Source: Beta vulgaris subsp. vulgaris
Taxonomy: Eukaryota > Streptophyta > Magnoliopsida > Caryophyllales > Amaranthaceae
Reading direction: 5' to 3'
Assembly (NCBI RefSeq): GCF_026745355.1
Contig: NC_079202.1
Coordinates: forward strand, 5,601,158-5,665,157
Length of the DNA: 64,000 nt
The notes beneath the pieces are model-generated. The model was given only the letters and a program-made list of their open reading frames with translations, made no database searches and had not been told where the DNA came from. A program made the translations under genes and the position numbers. Below, piece after piece: positions 11,855-22,272 of this stretch. Position 1 is the stretch's first letter. Every line of letters starts with the position of its first letter.

Positions 11855-12360
11855 TTTTATTTTTTTAAAAAAATTGTAGTATTTTTTTACTTTTTTTTTT
11901 TTACAAAACAAAAGAAAAAGAGAATCTAAACATTATTAGAGGAGAAAAATGAGGGGGTGTAGCGTGGGCACATGATGAGAGAGAGAGAGAAAGGGAGGAA
12001 CAAGGAAGTACCCGACGGCGCGGGCCTTTTTTCAGCAGAAAGAGACGAAGGCCCACATTAGAATGATGGATGTGATTTGGGATTATTTGGGCCTTGTTAG
12101 GGGGACCATACCTTGTTTTTATTTTCTTTTTTAACATTTTTATTTTTAAGGTTTAGAAGAAGGAAAGAAAATCCAATATGTAATGGGTACATTGATTTTT
12201 ACTCATGTAAAAGGGATAGTTGTAAATGTAAGCAATGATGGAAGCCTTTTTAGTGTTCTTTTTAGCAGTCTCCTGCTTTTGGGTGAAAATAGATGACAAC
12301 AAGGTACAAAGATGCTTTCTCTTGTAATAACCTGAACCTTTTTTTTTTTTTTCTTTCATG
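11855..12360 (+). other. 3' UTR and downstream region of the WAV3-like gene
   Basis: AT-rich sequence with T runs and several TGTAA/TTGTAA elements (near 12178, 12225 and 12322) of the kind used by plant poly(A) sites. The exact cleavage site cannot be read. No ORF with protein-like composition. Confidence 0.4.
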
Positions 12361-13515
12361 TGAACATCTATCTATGAATAACTAATGATGCATGGCTTAC
12401 CTTTCTAGATAACCCTAACAATATATTTATATTAAAAATATAAGTTTATATACTACTTTCGTTTATTATTATTTGTAACAATTAAACATTTTCTATTCAC
12501 TCTTTATATCAATTTTTTGCAAATAATATGAAACAGGGATAATATATATTACACTAATACTCTTAGCTATCCACTATTACTAACTACGTGCGTCTCTCTT
12601 TGTCAAAGAATATGTATGGATCTTATACCGACATCCGACGATACTGTTATATTATTTCCAACCTAAGTTCAGTCGATTATGGACTACCTCTTTATTAAGA
12701 TAATATGGAATTAATTTGGTCATCTATCTACTCTTAATGATCAAACACCATAACGGTCGAGTAAAAGCAATGCCATTCTCCTATTTGAGGTCTAATTCAT
12801 AATCAACTCCACAGGTTCATTTCATTAATCGTAAAGATCCACTTCTAGATATTTTCCTATTTCGAGTTTGTCTTGTAAAAGACCGTCTAATTTTAAATTA
12901 AAATTAGACAATAGTAAGTCCAATATTAAAAAGAGAATTAGTACAACAGTGACGAGGTTAATTTCTTTGGGTAACTAGTTTAATCCATTTAGTAACTTAA
13001 TTATTTATGCCGAAATGAAATCTTAATTATTTATGCCTGAGTAAATTTGTGAAATTGAAGTGAAATAACCACCCGATGACCCAAACATATTGAAAAGAAA
13101 TGAAGCAATGTTTTGGATTTCATAATTGTGTATCATTTGCTTCGTTAGAAATAATATTGCTTAATTATTGAGATAGAGCCATTTGCTAACATCATTAATT
13201 ACTCAACATTACACCGAATGGGGGGGTGGTGATGCCATAATAATGGCTGAATCATAAGTTGCATGAATGACACAGGACCTCTTAATTAAATACTTCAACT
13301 TGGACAGAGATATACTGTCGATTTTTTTTTTCTTGAGATGAGATATATTGTCGACTTCATATACTCCTCTGCCATAAAGTTCACAATCAATGGCCCCTCA
13401 GGGAAAAAAAAGTGTTCACAATCCACCTAATATAAGCAAATTAAATGTTCAGTTTTGTAGAAATAAAAAGAGTAGGATGTCAAGCGATATCTCACAATCT
13501 AATGCACAATTGTTA
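12361..13515. other. AT-rich intergenic stretch
   Basis: No ORF, RNA gene or recognisable repeat boundary seen. The composition is typical of decayed plant intergenic DNA. Confidence 0.5.
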
Positions 13516-14037
13516 CTAGCCTTCATATGCACGCGATGCGTGCGTTAATTTCAAATTTTGTTATTCTATTAGATACTCCATTCGTACTTTATTTATGATT
13601 AAACTTAAATATGAAAAATTCAACTGTTAGATGAATTTAAATATATTAATTCGCTAATGTAAAAAAATAAAAAAGGTTGTGAGTGATTGTTAACATTAAT
13701 TTTTTGTGAATGAATATTGAACATAAAGAACAAAAATAACGAGTTGGTTTAACTGAATTAAAGAGTATCAAAGGTAGTGAATGTTCAGACTTTTCATATG
13801 CACGTTATGTATGCCATCTTTTTTTATAAAGTATAAATATTTTGTCCATTTAATTTTTGATTGAAGTATTTGATGCATATACCATTTTAAACTTGTTTTA
13901 AATTGCAAGTTGGAATGAGAATTCTTAAATGATTTGCTTTTGTAATTTTTTTCATTCCATTAATTAGATCATTAAGGGTATTTTAGTCACTTCAAAAGAG
14001 GACACCACACCTCCTCCCTTGGCTTATATAATAGAGA
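13516..14037 (-). mobile_element. Non-autonomous Helitron, family A
   Basis: Read on the minus strand it starts TCTCTATTATATAAGCC, with GGAGG and TGTGGTGTCC close by. It ends with the hairpin GCACGCATCGCGTGC, a short spacer and CTAG followed by T. This is the Helitron signature (5' TC, 3' hairpin plus CTRR, insertion between A and T). No Rep/helicase coding. A second hairpin-like copy near 13797 suggests internal duplication. Confidence 0.65.
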
Positions 14038-14182
14038 TTAGGTGGTTACTAGTTTTTTTTGGGTTTGACCAGGAAAGAAAAATTTGGAGGTGTCCACCCA
14101 AATAAAAGGTTTCCTTATATTTTAATAGTTCACTAGTTTTAGGTTCGGATTATATTCCGCGTAATTATATATTTCATTAATT

Positions 14183-14389
14183 GATATTCTACTTTAAAAT
14201 GATAACATCAAGAATAACTTGATTTAATGATAAAGACTTTTTAATATATATGCTTGTGATTATGGGTTAGCAAGATCCAATTAGGAAATGTATTGTATAA
14301 GATTCAACCCATAATCACAAGCATATATATTAAAGTCTTTATCATTAAATCAAGTTATTCTTGATGTTATCATTTTAAAGTAGAATATC
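14183..14389. repeat. Near-perfect 86-bp inverted repeat (hairpin)
   Basis: Arm 14183-14268 is the reverse complement of 14306-14389 apart from a 2-nt T-run indel, around a 37-nt loop. The arms start GATATTCTACTTTAAAATGA. No TIR motif of a known class is obvious. A transcript would fold into one long stem. Confidence 0.8.
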
Positions 14390-14399
14390 TATACATCTA

Positions 14400-14930
14400 T
14401 CTCTATTGTATAAGGGAAGGGGGGAGCAATGGTTTCCTTTTTTGAAATGCCTATTTTGCCCCCTTTCCCTTTTTCAATTACAAAAGGAATGTCAAAATCA
14501 AAATCGACACTCAAAGAAAACTACCGAAAATTAATTTACAACACTCACTCTCAAATCACTTATAGGAAGAAACTTTACAAATCACCCATACAATTGAGAA
14601 AATCACGTTATAAAAATCACGCAATTCACTCAAATAATCAGGAAACTTTATTAAAACTTAAAATTTACATACAAACTAAAACTAATAACCTAGAACGTCA
14701 ATACATACAAAAACATTTACAAAATTTTACTTACAAATCACTATTCTCAAGAACCATTCACAATTAATGGTGGGTCATGATAAAAATTAGAGGTGAATTT
14801 GTAATGAAATCAGAATTTAGAAGTTAGACAAGAAAAAACATTATTTACTTTCTTTATAGTGTTTCCAATATATAATGAAACTTTTACATATATTTGGACC
14901 TATTTTTTTCTATTATATAATAGCGATTAA
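14400..14930 (+). mobile_element. Helitron family A, 5' part only
   Basis: It starts TCTCTATTGTATAAGGG with AGGGGGGAGCAATGG and TTTCC, matching the start of the copy at 14989. I see no 3' hairpin/CTAG before that next copy, so the right boundary is uncertain. An ORF inside has no recognisable protein features. Confidence 0.45.
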
Positions 14931-14988
14931 TTACCAAGGTAAAAAAGTTTATGTAAAATATCATTCAAAAATTAAAGTACAACATATT

Positions 14989-15575
14989 TCTACTATATAA
15001 GGGAATGGGGGAGCTATGGTGTCCCAAAATAAAGAGACTATGTTACGCCCTTCCCATTCTAAATTACAAATTCACTTACAAATCAAAAGGGGTTTAAAAT
15101 ACCAAAAAGATAATTATAACAATCACTCACAAGTCAACTAAAATCATAAAATTACATAATTTGCGTTATGCAAATCACTAAAATGAGGAAACTATACAAA
15201 AGTTTAAAAAAATTTCACTTACAAACTATAACCTATGAAAAAGTTAACTTGAAATCAAAGTGTCCACTTTCTTTACAATTTTATTAAATACTGTACTTAA
15301 TTCAAAAATCAACTAAAAAATTATAATATTAAAAATCATAAATAAATTCAATAAAATATGTATTTTGTTTATAGAATTTAACTTTGAAAAGTAAAAAAGA
15401 AAACAAAAAGAATGATGAGAGACTTAAGTGACAGAAACTAAACCAATCAAATTTTGTAACGTAAAACAATTGTACTTCGTATGTCTTATGTTCAAATTTT
15501 GACTCTTACGCAGAAGAAAATCGAGTTTCCGTTTCGAAAAAAATTCAAGCACGCATCGCGTGCAAAAAATTCTAG
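14989..15575 (+). mobile_element. Non-autonomous Helitron, family A
   Basis: The 5' end is TCTACTATATAAGGGAATGG and the 3' end is the hairpin GCACGCATCGCGTGC followed by AAAAAATT and CTAG, next base T. It is 587 bp with no Rep/helicase. The next element starts at the very next base. Confidence 0.75.
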
Positions 15576-16365
15576 TACATATATATTAAAAGGCGTGCGT
15601 AACAACGTCGATGCGCCACATGACACCCTCCTCCTGCCACGTGTCTGTTAACTAACAAAGTCAAGTGGTCATTATTTAAAAAATAAATATGTTGAAGCCT
15701 AGGCTTGAACCCCTGACATTATGTCAGAGTTTTTAAAGAATCACCGTCTAATCTAACATCTCTTAGTGATCCATGTTTCCACAAAATTATAAATATGTGT
15801 TGTAATTAGTTAATGTTATTAAACATATCCCTTACATCCTTTAAAATATATAATTCTGCATGTTCATTAAAATTAATTATGTATGCATGATACTATTTGA
15901 ATAGCAGTGTTGACCACTACAGTACTACCCTCATATTTACAGTAATACTATAAACAAAATTTGATCATAAGGCTGTATGAAATGGAGGAAGTAAATATGG
16001 GCATAGGCCGCATCCACGTCTAATATATTAGAAGCATTTCTTAGAACGTATATATGCCATGTGTCACCATCCTTTATTGAGTAACATTCTATCCACGTGT
16101 TTCTCATATAGTAAAAAAATAAATTAAGCATACGTGAACATTCGAACCCACAATTTCAAGTATGAAAGAAAGAGATAAAAGTATCACTCCACTATACTAG
16201 TATTGCTTATTTAATCAAAATTAATGATGATGTATGAAAAGAGAACTCTCGAAATCGATGTAATGAATGACATAACTTTTTAAATGAGTATGAGATGACT
16301 TATTTAACTACTACTAAATTGTAGCACAGAAAAATCCCGAGGCATCGCCCGGGCCTAAACACTAG
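15576..16365 (+). mobile_element. Non-autonomous Helitron, family B
   Basis: It begins directly after the CTAG of the previous copy with TACATATATATTAAAAGGCG. The internal sequence (GATGCGCCAC, TGAACCCCTGAC) matches the element at 34658-35923. The 3' end has the hairpin CCCGAGGCATCGCCCGGG, a spacer and CTAG/T. The 5' TC reads TA, probably mutated. Confidence 0.65.
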
Positions 16366-16389
16366 TTAATTAATGAAATATAGGATCTT

Positions 16390-16661
16390 GCTAACGGACG
16401 CCCTGGGGCGCTAGATAAGAAATATATTGTTGTACTTAATTACTCATATTTATACAAAATAATAGAATAATGTATAATTCCAATGCAAATCATTTAATGT
16501 TTTTCAAAAGGAAAGGGGAAAACATTTAATTCAAATGCAAAGCATTTAAATGCATTGCATTGCATTGAAATTATACATTATTATATTATTTTATATAAAT
16601 ATGAGTAATTAAGTAAAACAATATATATTTCTTATCTAGAGCCCCTGGGGCGTCCATTAGC
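16390..16661. mobile_element. MITE with long inverted arms
   Basis: The left arm GCTAACGGACGCCCTGGGGC, then TAGATAAGAAATAT and ATTACTCATATTTAT, is mirrored by the right arm read in reverse (GCTAATGGACGCCCCAGGGG). Arms are about 95 bp in a 272-bp element. No clear target duplication, so the superfamily is unassigned. Confidence 0.6.
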
Positions 16662-17043
16662 TTTTGCCTTCCTAATTTTTTATTATACGTGTATTACATG
16701 AAATATAACACTATAAGAAAACGTGCCATGTGACATCATTCTTCGTTTAGGAAAGCCTTTCAATATATTAACTAGTGAGTGTCCTTGGTGATGTCCCGGG
16801 TTGTTACTTTTTATAACTTTTTGTCTAGTGACGAAAATTGACATAATGACATGATAACTAATTACATGATATTTTGAAAAATAAACCGTGCAAAGTTTTG
16901 GGATGAAAGCAATAGCTTAACTTTATATAAGAAATTGGAGTAAGAGTTTATATCTACAATAGTCTCTTATTATTGTCATAACAAGGTTAGGTATCTAACT
17001 ACATGTGTAAATTTTTAATGAGATATATATAAAAAACCTGAAA

Positions 17044-18236
17044 TTTTTTCCTTGAATAATGTTAAAATGGGTATTAATTCCTCACATGCGCCAAAGTTCA
17101 AATTAATTCCATAGATACCGTCCACGTAGAACAGCTCGCAAGAAAATTTTGTTTTTTTTTGTTTTCGCCCAAATAAACTGCTACTCGGAGTAGTGGTTCA
17201 CTTTATAATTAACCGCTACTCAAAGTAGTGGTTAAGTAGAGTAAACTGCTACTCCAGGTAGCAGTTCTTTGTGGGCAGCAACTGGAGCTGTATAGGAACC
17301 GCTATTCAAAGTAATGGTTTATATGCACACAAACCCCAACCAGTGTTGCTTTAACATAACTAGCCAAAATGCCAGAAACATTACAAAATAAGCTCTCCAA
17401 CCTACAATTCCAGCACCAAATCTCTCCAATTTCATCCAACAACACCAATTTTATCCACACATCAATCACCAAACACCAAGTTCATGCAAATTCAAATTTA
17501 TCCAAGAATTTCTTAATGATGAAGAGAGATTAAGAAAATGACATATAATGATAGATCAATCACATCATAGTTTAAAATGTAACATAGTGTTAACTAACTA
17601 ACTAACTATATAAACAATAAACGAAAATGCTAAGCCCCCTCTTCTTCTTTTGTGTAGGTCTAGATGAACTAGGTGTGGACTCATTAGACTCCGCAATGGC
17701 ATCAAGAGAAGACAGAGTGGTGGTCTCACATTGTCGGTAGGTCCTTTGACAGACTGGAGGCGAAAGCAAAGGTGTCGTGGTAGATGAATGGGCAACATGC
17801 ATAGAAGATGTAGAAATTTTTTGAGAGAATGAAACCGTGAAATGGTAGAAATTGGAAAGTTAGGTCAAATTTGGGGATTTCAATAAACTGCTACTTAGAG
17901 TAGCGGTTTTTGTTAATGAACCGCTACTCGAAGTAGCAGTTTACATTTATTGACTGCTGGCCTTGAAGGTGGAAGGTTTCAGTAGTATACTGCGATTTTA
18001 AGTAGCGGTCAATTAAACTTAACCGCTTCTTCAAGTAGCGGTTTATTTTTCTCATAACCGCTACTTTAAGCAGCGGCTTCTAAGAGGAAACCGCTACTCG
18101 AAGTAGCGGTTTTAATTAAGTACACAAAAAAAAATTACCGCGTGCTGTCCTACGTGGACGGTACCTATGGATTAATTTGAACTTTGGCGCATGTGAGGAA
18201 TTAATACCCATTTTAGCATTATGCAAGGAAAAAAAT
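17044..18236. mobile_element. Long-TIR DNA element built of GCTACT palindromes
   Basis: Terminal inverted repeats of about 95 bp (17044-17138 and 18141-18236) share CCTCACATGCGCCAAAGTTC and ACCGTCCACGTAG. Inside, both flanks hold repeats of the palindrome ACCGCTACTcgAAGTAGCGGT. Length and long TIRs suggest a Mutator-like element, but I could not resolve a 9-bp duplication. Minus-strand ORFs near 17600-17800 have no recognisable domain. Confidence 0.6.
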
Positions 18237-18351
18237 ATGATACTTTATTTTAAATACTAAACATTGGTGTTAAACTGGAGAACAAGAAATTATTCACTCT
18301 GTAATGAAGCTGTTCTATTGCCTAGTAAAGTTGTAAAATGTATTAAACTGG

Positions 18352-19678
18352 CACTACAAAAAAAAGTCCATTTAGAGACGGACAAAATCCGTCCCTAAAA
18401 AGGTCAAATCCGTCGCTATATGGGCTTAGAGACGGATTTAGAGACGGATATTGTCCCTCTCAAAACCCTTGTCGCTAATTCGAGTTAGAGACGGATTTTA
18501 AAAATCCGTCTCTAAAGTTTAGAGACGGATTTTGGAAATCCGTCTCTAAGCTTAGAGACGGATTTAGGAAATCCGTCTCTAAGCTTAGAGACGGATTTTC
18601 GAAAGCCATCTCTAAAGTTTAGAGACGGATTTTGCAAATCCGTCTCTAAACTTAGAGACGGATTTTGAAAATCCGTCTCTAAGTTTAGAGACGGATTTCG
18701 AAAATCCGTCTCTAAATTCGCTGAAAATATAAAAAATATATAAAAGAAATTAACAACACGATAGTTCCTAATATTACATGATTATATTTAATCACCTATT
18801 ATTACCTACCTAGTTCAAGTTGATCTCATTACCATTTAGGAATATCCCTTAAGTAAACCCGGTTCAGCTCTACAAGGGCAGGATAAGAAGACTCCACAGT
18901 CGCAAGAATCGCTGTTTGTAGGAATCGAACTTGTAACCTCAAAGAAACGAGAAGAAGCTCCAACCAACTACACAAATACAACTTGTATACTTCTCTACAT
19001 AATATTGGTAATATGTAGAAGAAATATTAGAGACGGATTCAAAAATCCGTCCCTAATTTAGAGACGGATTTTCAAATCCGTCCCTAAATTAAGACGGATT
19101 TTAAAATCCGTCCTAAATTAGAGACGGATTTCTAAAATCCGTCTCTAACTTAGAGACGGATTTTTAAAATCCGTCCCTAAATTAAAGAAGCGCAATAAAA
19201 TATTCATATTTGAATTTAGAGACGGATTTTTAGAATCCGTCTCTAAATTTAGAGACGGATTCTAAAAATCGGTCCCTAAATTAGAGACGGATTTTGAAAA
19301 TCCGTCTCTAAATTAAATACGTGCAATAAAATATTCATATGTAAATTTAGAGACGAATTTTTTAAATCCGTCTCTAACTTTAGAGACGGATTTTTAAATC
19401 CGTCTCTAACTTTAGGGACGGATTATCAATATCCGTCCCTAAGTTAGAGATGGATTTTCAAAATCCGTCTCTAAAATTATTTCGAGACGGATTTTTCAAA
19501 ATTCGTCCCTAAAGTTAGAGACGGATTTAAAAAATCCGTCTCTAATTTAGAGACGGATTTAAAAAATCCGTCTCTAAATAAATTTAGAGACGGATTATCA
19601 ATATTCCGTCTCTAAATTAGAAACGGATATATATCCGTCTCCAAAAATCCGTCGCTATATAAGCTTTTTTTTGTAGTG
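18352..19678. mobile_element. Non-autonomous CACTA element with palindromic array
   Basis: Ends CACTACAAAAAAAAG and, reverse complemented, CACTACAAAAAAAAGC; a perfect 3-bp TGG duplication flanks it (18349-18351 and 19679-19681). Most of the 1327 bp is about 27 copies of AGAGACGGATTT, mostly facing AAATCCGTCTCT. A roughly 300-bp unique core lies at 18720-19020. No transposase. Confidence 0.9.
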
Positions 19679-19693
19679 TGGATGTGTGTGTTT

Positions 19694-19925
19694 GGGTCTA
19701 TTCTCCCCAATTTATTTTCAGTTTATTTCAGTTCAATTCAATTCAGTTCAGTTTCAATCAATTAAGTTCAGTTCCTAAGTTATTTATTATCATTACTATT
19801 AGTTATAATTTAATTCGGTTCATTTCAGTTCAATTCAATTCAATTCAGTTCAGTTGTAATAATTTCAGTTTTGTTCAATTCATTTCAGTTCAGTTTAATT
19901 ATTTTATAACGAAAAGAACAGTCCC
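19694..19925. mobile_element. CAGTT-rich MITE
   Basis: Ends GGGTCTATTCT and, reverse complemented, GGGACTGTTCT. The interior is degenerate CAGTTCAGTT / CAATTCAGTT. No clear target duplication. Probably in the same family as the element at 20012-20566. Confidence 0.5.
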
Positions 19926-20109
19926 TTAGAGCTAGAGCTAGAACTAGAACTAGAATGAATGATAATTGATCAGTGGTTTGAGAGTGATAAAAGTTGTGTG
20001 TTATGCTTAGTAGGGCATGTTCTATTCGGCATAAAACAAATGAACTGAATTGAATTTATTGAACTGAAATAAACTGAACTGATTGCAACTGACTCTGAAT
20101 TAAATTATA

Positions 20110-20363
20110 CCCCCTCCGTCTTTTTTTAGTTGATACATTTACTTTAACACAGACCAAGGAACCATGCCGATCAGGACCATTGAAAAGTAGAGCAATAAAG
20201 CATAGAGTAGTTGTCTTTTTGTGTGATGAAGACAAAATAAGGGTATAAAGATACATCATATGTGTGTACACATACTAAAAGCAGAAATATTTGACAAATA
20301 TAGTAACTAAGAAAATACATGTCTAAACGGTAAAATGTAGCAACTAAAAAAAGACAAAGGGAC
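20110..20363. mobile_element. Stowaway MITE
   Basis: Ends CCCCCTCCGTCTTTTTTTAG and (reversed) GTCCCTTTGTCTTTTTTTAG, then TTG.TACATTT in both arms. It is flanked by TA on each side. 254 bp, no coding. Confidence 0.8.
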
Positions 20364-20369
20364 TAACTA

Positions 20370-20372
<3 letters not shown>

Positions 20373-20445
<73 letters not shown>
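20373..20445. repeat. (AAT)n microsatellite
   Basis: About 24 uninterrupted AAT units, followed by an A-rich AAATAAAAATA tract to about 20480. Confidence 0.95.
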
Positions 20446-20447
<2 letters not shown>

Positions 20448-20653
20448 AAATAAAAAAATAAATAAAAATAAAAATAAATAAATTAGTAATTGAAATAAAC
20501 TAAACTGAACTGATCGAACTTATTGCAACTGAATTGAACTGAATGTAAGTTGAGCAGAACAGTCCTGTAGTCTATGTTTTTATTTGGTTTGTTTTTTGAT
20601 GGTTGTTGTGGTGTAGTATTTATGACTCACTGGTGCATGTACTGGTGACTAGT

Positions 20654-21100
20654 AGGGATGTACACCGATCTAGGACCAGACCGGAACCGGCTGGATCGTT
20701 GGATTGGAATTTGATTTTTTTTTTGGATTGGGACTGGGACCGGATTGGAATTTTTCCCGTCCAGTCTGGTTTTGAATCGGACCGAAATCTGCATTTTTTC
20801 AAATTTTTTTATTTATTTAAATTTATACATATTTATAAAATAGATACATTAAAATTGATTAATTCTAACAAAAATAATCTTAAAGGTAATAAAGAGTAGG
20901 TTTTTAGCTTTCAAATTAAACTTTATAACTTTGAATTTTTTTAACCTTTAAACTATTTTTTTTTTTTTTTTACCAAAAAACAGAAATTTCGGTTCACCTG
21001 TCCGGACCGGAAACTCGAAATCCTGATTTTCGATGGACCGGGAACCGGATCGGAATCCTCGGTCCGGTCCGGTCCGATCCTACCCTTTGCATACCCCTAC
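20654..21100. mobile_element. hAT-type MITE
   Basis: Ends TAGGGATGTACACCGATC and (reversed) TAGGGGTATGCAAAGGG, with GGACCGG-type subterminal repeats (GGTCCGGTCCGGTCC near the right end). Flanking CTGGTGAC and CTGGTAAG match at 6 of 8 positions as a decayed 8-bp duplication. Confidence 0.55.
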
Positions 21101-21179
21101 TGGTAAGTGTTGTTTGGACTTCTTTAATCGAGGGGTTGACTTGGAAAAAAGCATTTGTATTAGAGCCTCATAAGGGAGT

Positions 21180-21500
21180 GTCACGTGGCATACAAACTTT
21201 CTTACGAACACCTTTTAATATATTAGTATATAAGATTTTTAGGCCCAGGCTATGACTCGCATAATCACAATTTGGTTTATTAATATTTTACTTTAATATT
21301 ATAACACCAAACATTACTTTGTTTAGTGGTTAGAACTTTAATATATAAGTTTGAAGCCATGAGATCAAATCTTGTGAAATGTATTTTCTATTTTTTATTG
21401 TATGTGAAGTATATGAACTGAACACTCTAAAACAGAGCGACATATGAAACAGTTACTTGTTTGAAAACGTCTTTTAATATATTAGGATAAATATTAATAT
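21180..21500 (-). mobile_element. Family B Helitron fragments
   Basis: On the minus strand, starts of family B (TAATATATTAAAAGG followed by GTGTTCGTAAG and a GCCACGTGACAC motif) occur near 21230, with a second TAATATATTAAAAGACG near 21480. No complete copy could be delimited. Confidence 0.35.
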
Positions 21501-21674
21501 AGACAAGAGAGCTTCATTTAAATACTAAAATTACAATACAAACGTTCTATTAAAAACATCAAGGTGAAGAACAGCCCATCACCATCTAGAAAGGGTATGG
21601 GCAATTAAACATATTTGATTGTTTTGCAAGAGATGAGAAATCAAACTCCCAATTTCTCTTTTGTTTACAACCAT

Positions 21675-22264
21675 TAGGGCTGGCAATCAGGTCGGGTTGG
21701 GTCAATTTCAGGTCGACCTGATTTATATTTCAGGTCGAAAACCTCAACCCAAACCCGACCTGATTTATATTTCAGGTCGAAAATGTCAACCCAAACCCGA
21801 CCTTATATATTTCGGGTTGACCCGAAACCAACCCAAAATGACCTGAAATAAGAATCTAACTAAAATACTGCCAACTTAATTCGCAAAGCACTTGTAGATG
21901 TAAAAATTAAAGTTTTTTTTAGAAAAATCTCTAGTCTCTGTCTCTCTCTACTCTAGGGTTTTGATTTTTCAGCCTTTGATTGTAATTGTACAACGGCACA
22001 GTAAAAAACGCTTAGCCTTATTAGGGTTATTGACTTATTGGGCTTGTCCCAATATTATAAGAAAGTTTATGTTTTTTTTATTTCAGGTCATTTCGGGTTG
22101 TTTTCAGGTTCAAAAGCTCAACCTGAACCTAACCCATTATATTTTCAGGTCGGGTTGGGTCGACCCATTTTTTTTTTTCGGGTCAAAAATCTCAACCCAA
22201 ACCCGGAATTTTCAGGTCAATTTCAGGTCGGGTTATCAGGTTGGGTCAGTTTTTGCCAGCCCTA
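21675..22264. mobile_element. hAT MITE with perfect 8-bp duplication
   Basis: TIR TAGGGCTGGCAA at both ends. The 8-bp ACAACCAT occurs on both sides (21667-21674 and 22265-22272). Subterminal repeats TTTCAGGTCGGGTTGGGT and ACCCAAACCCGACC are plentiful. ORFs inside come from the repeats. 590 bp, no transposase. Confidence 0.9.
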
Positions 22265-22272
22265 ACAACCAT

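Larger units (their letters stand above)
20012..20566. mobile_element. CAGTT-rich MITE disrupted by a Stowaway
   Basis: The left end AGGGCATGTTCTATTCGGC and the right end (reversed) AGGACTGTTCTGCTCAAC flank AACTGAACTG repeats on both sides. The interior is split by the Stowaway at 20110-20363 and an AAT microsatellite. Exact borders are uncertain. Confidence 0.45.

Noticed and set aside
17598..17802. Two overlapping minus-strand frames as a gene
   Set aside because: Both start and end within the long-TIR element, in different frames, with no recognisable motif or splice context.
18370..19660. CRISPR-like array of spaced direct repeats
   Set aside because: The repeats alternate with their inverse at very short spacing inside a CACTA with TIRs and a 3-bp duplication, in a plant genome.
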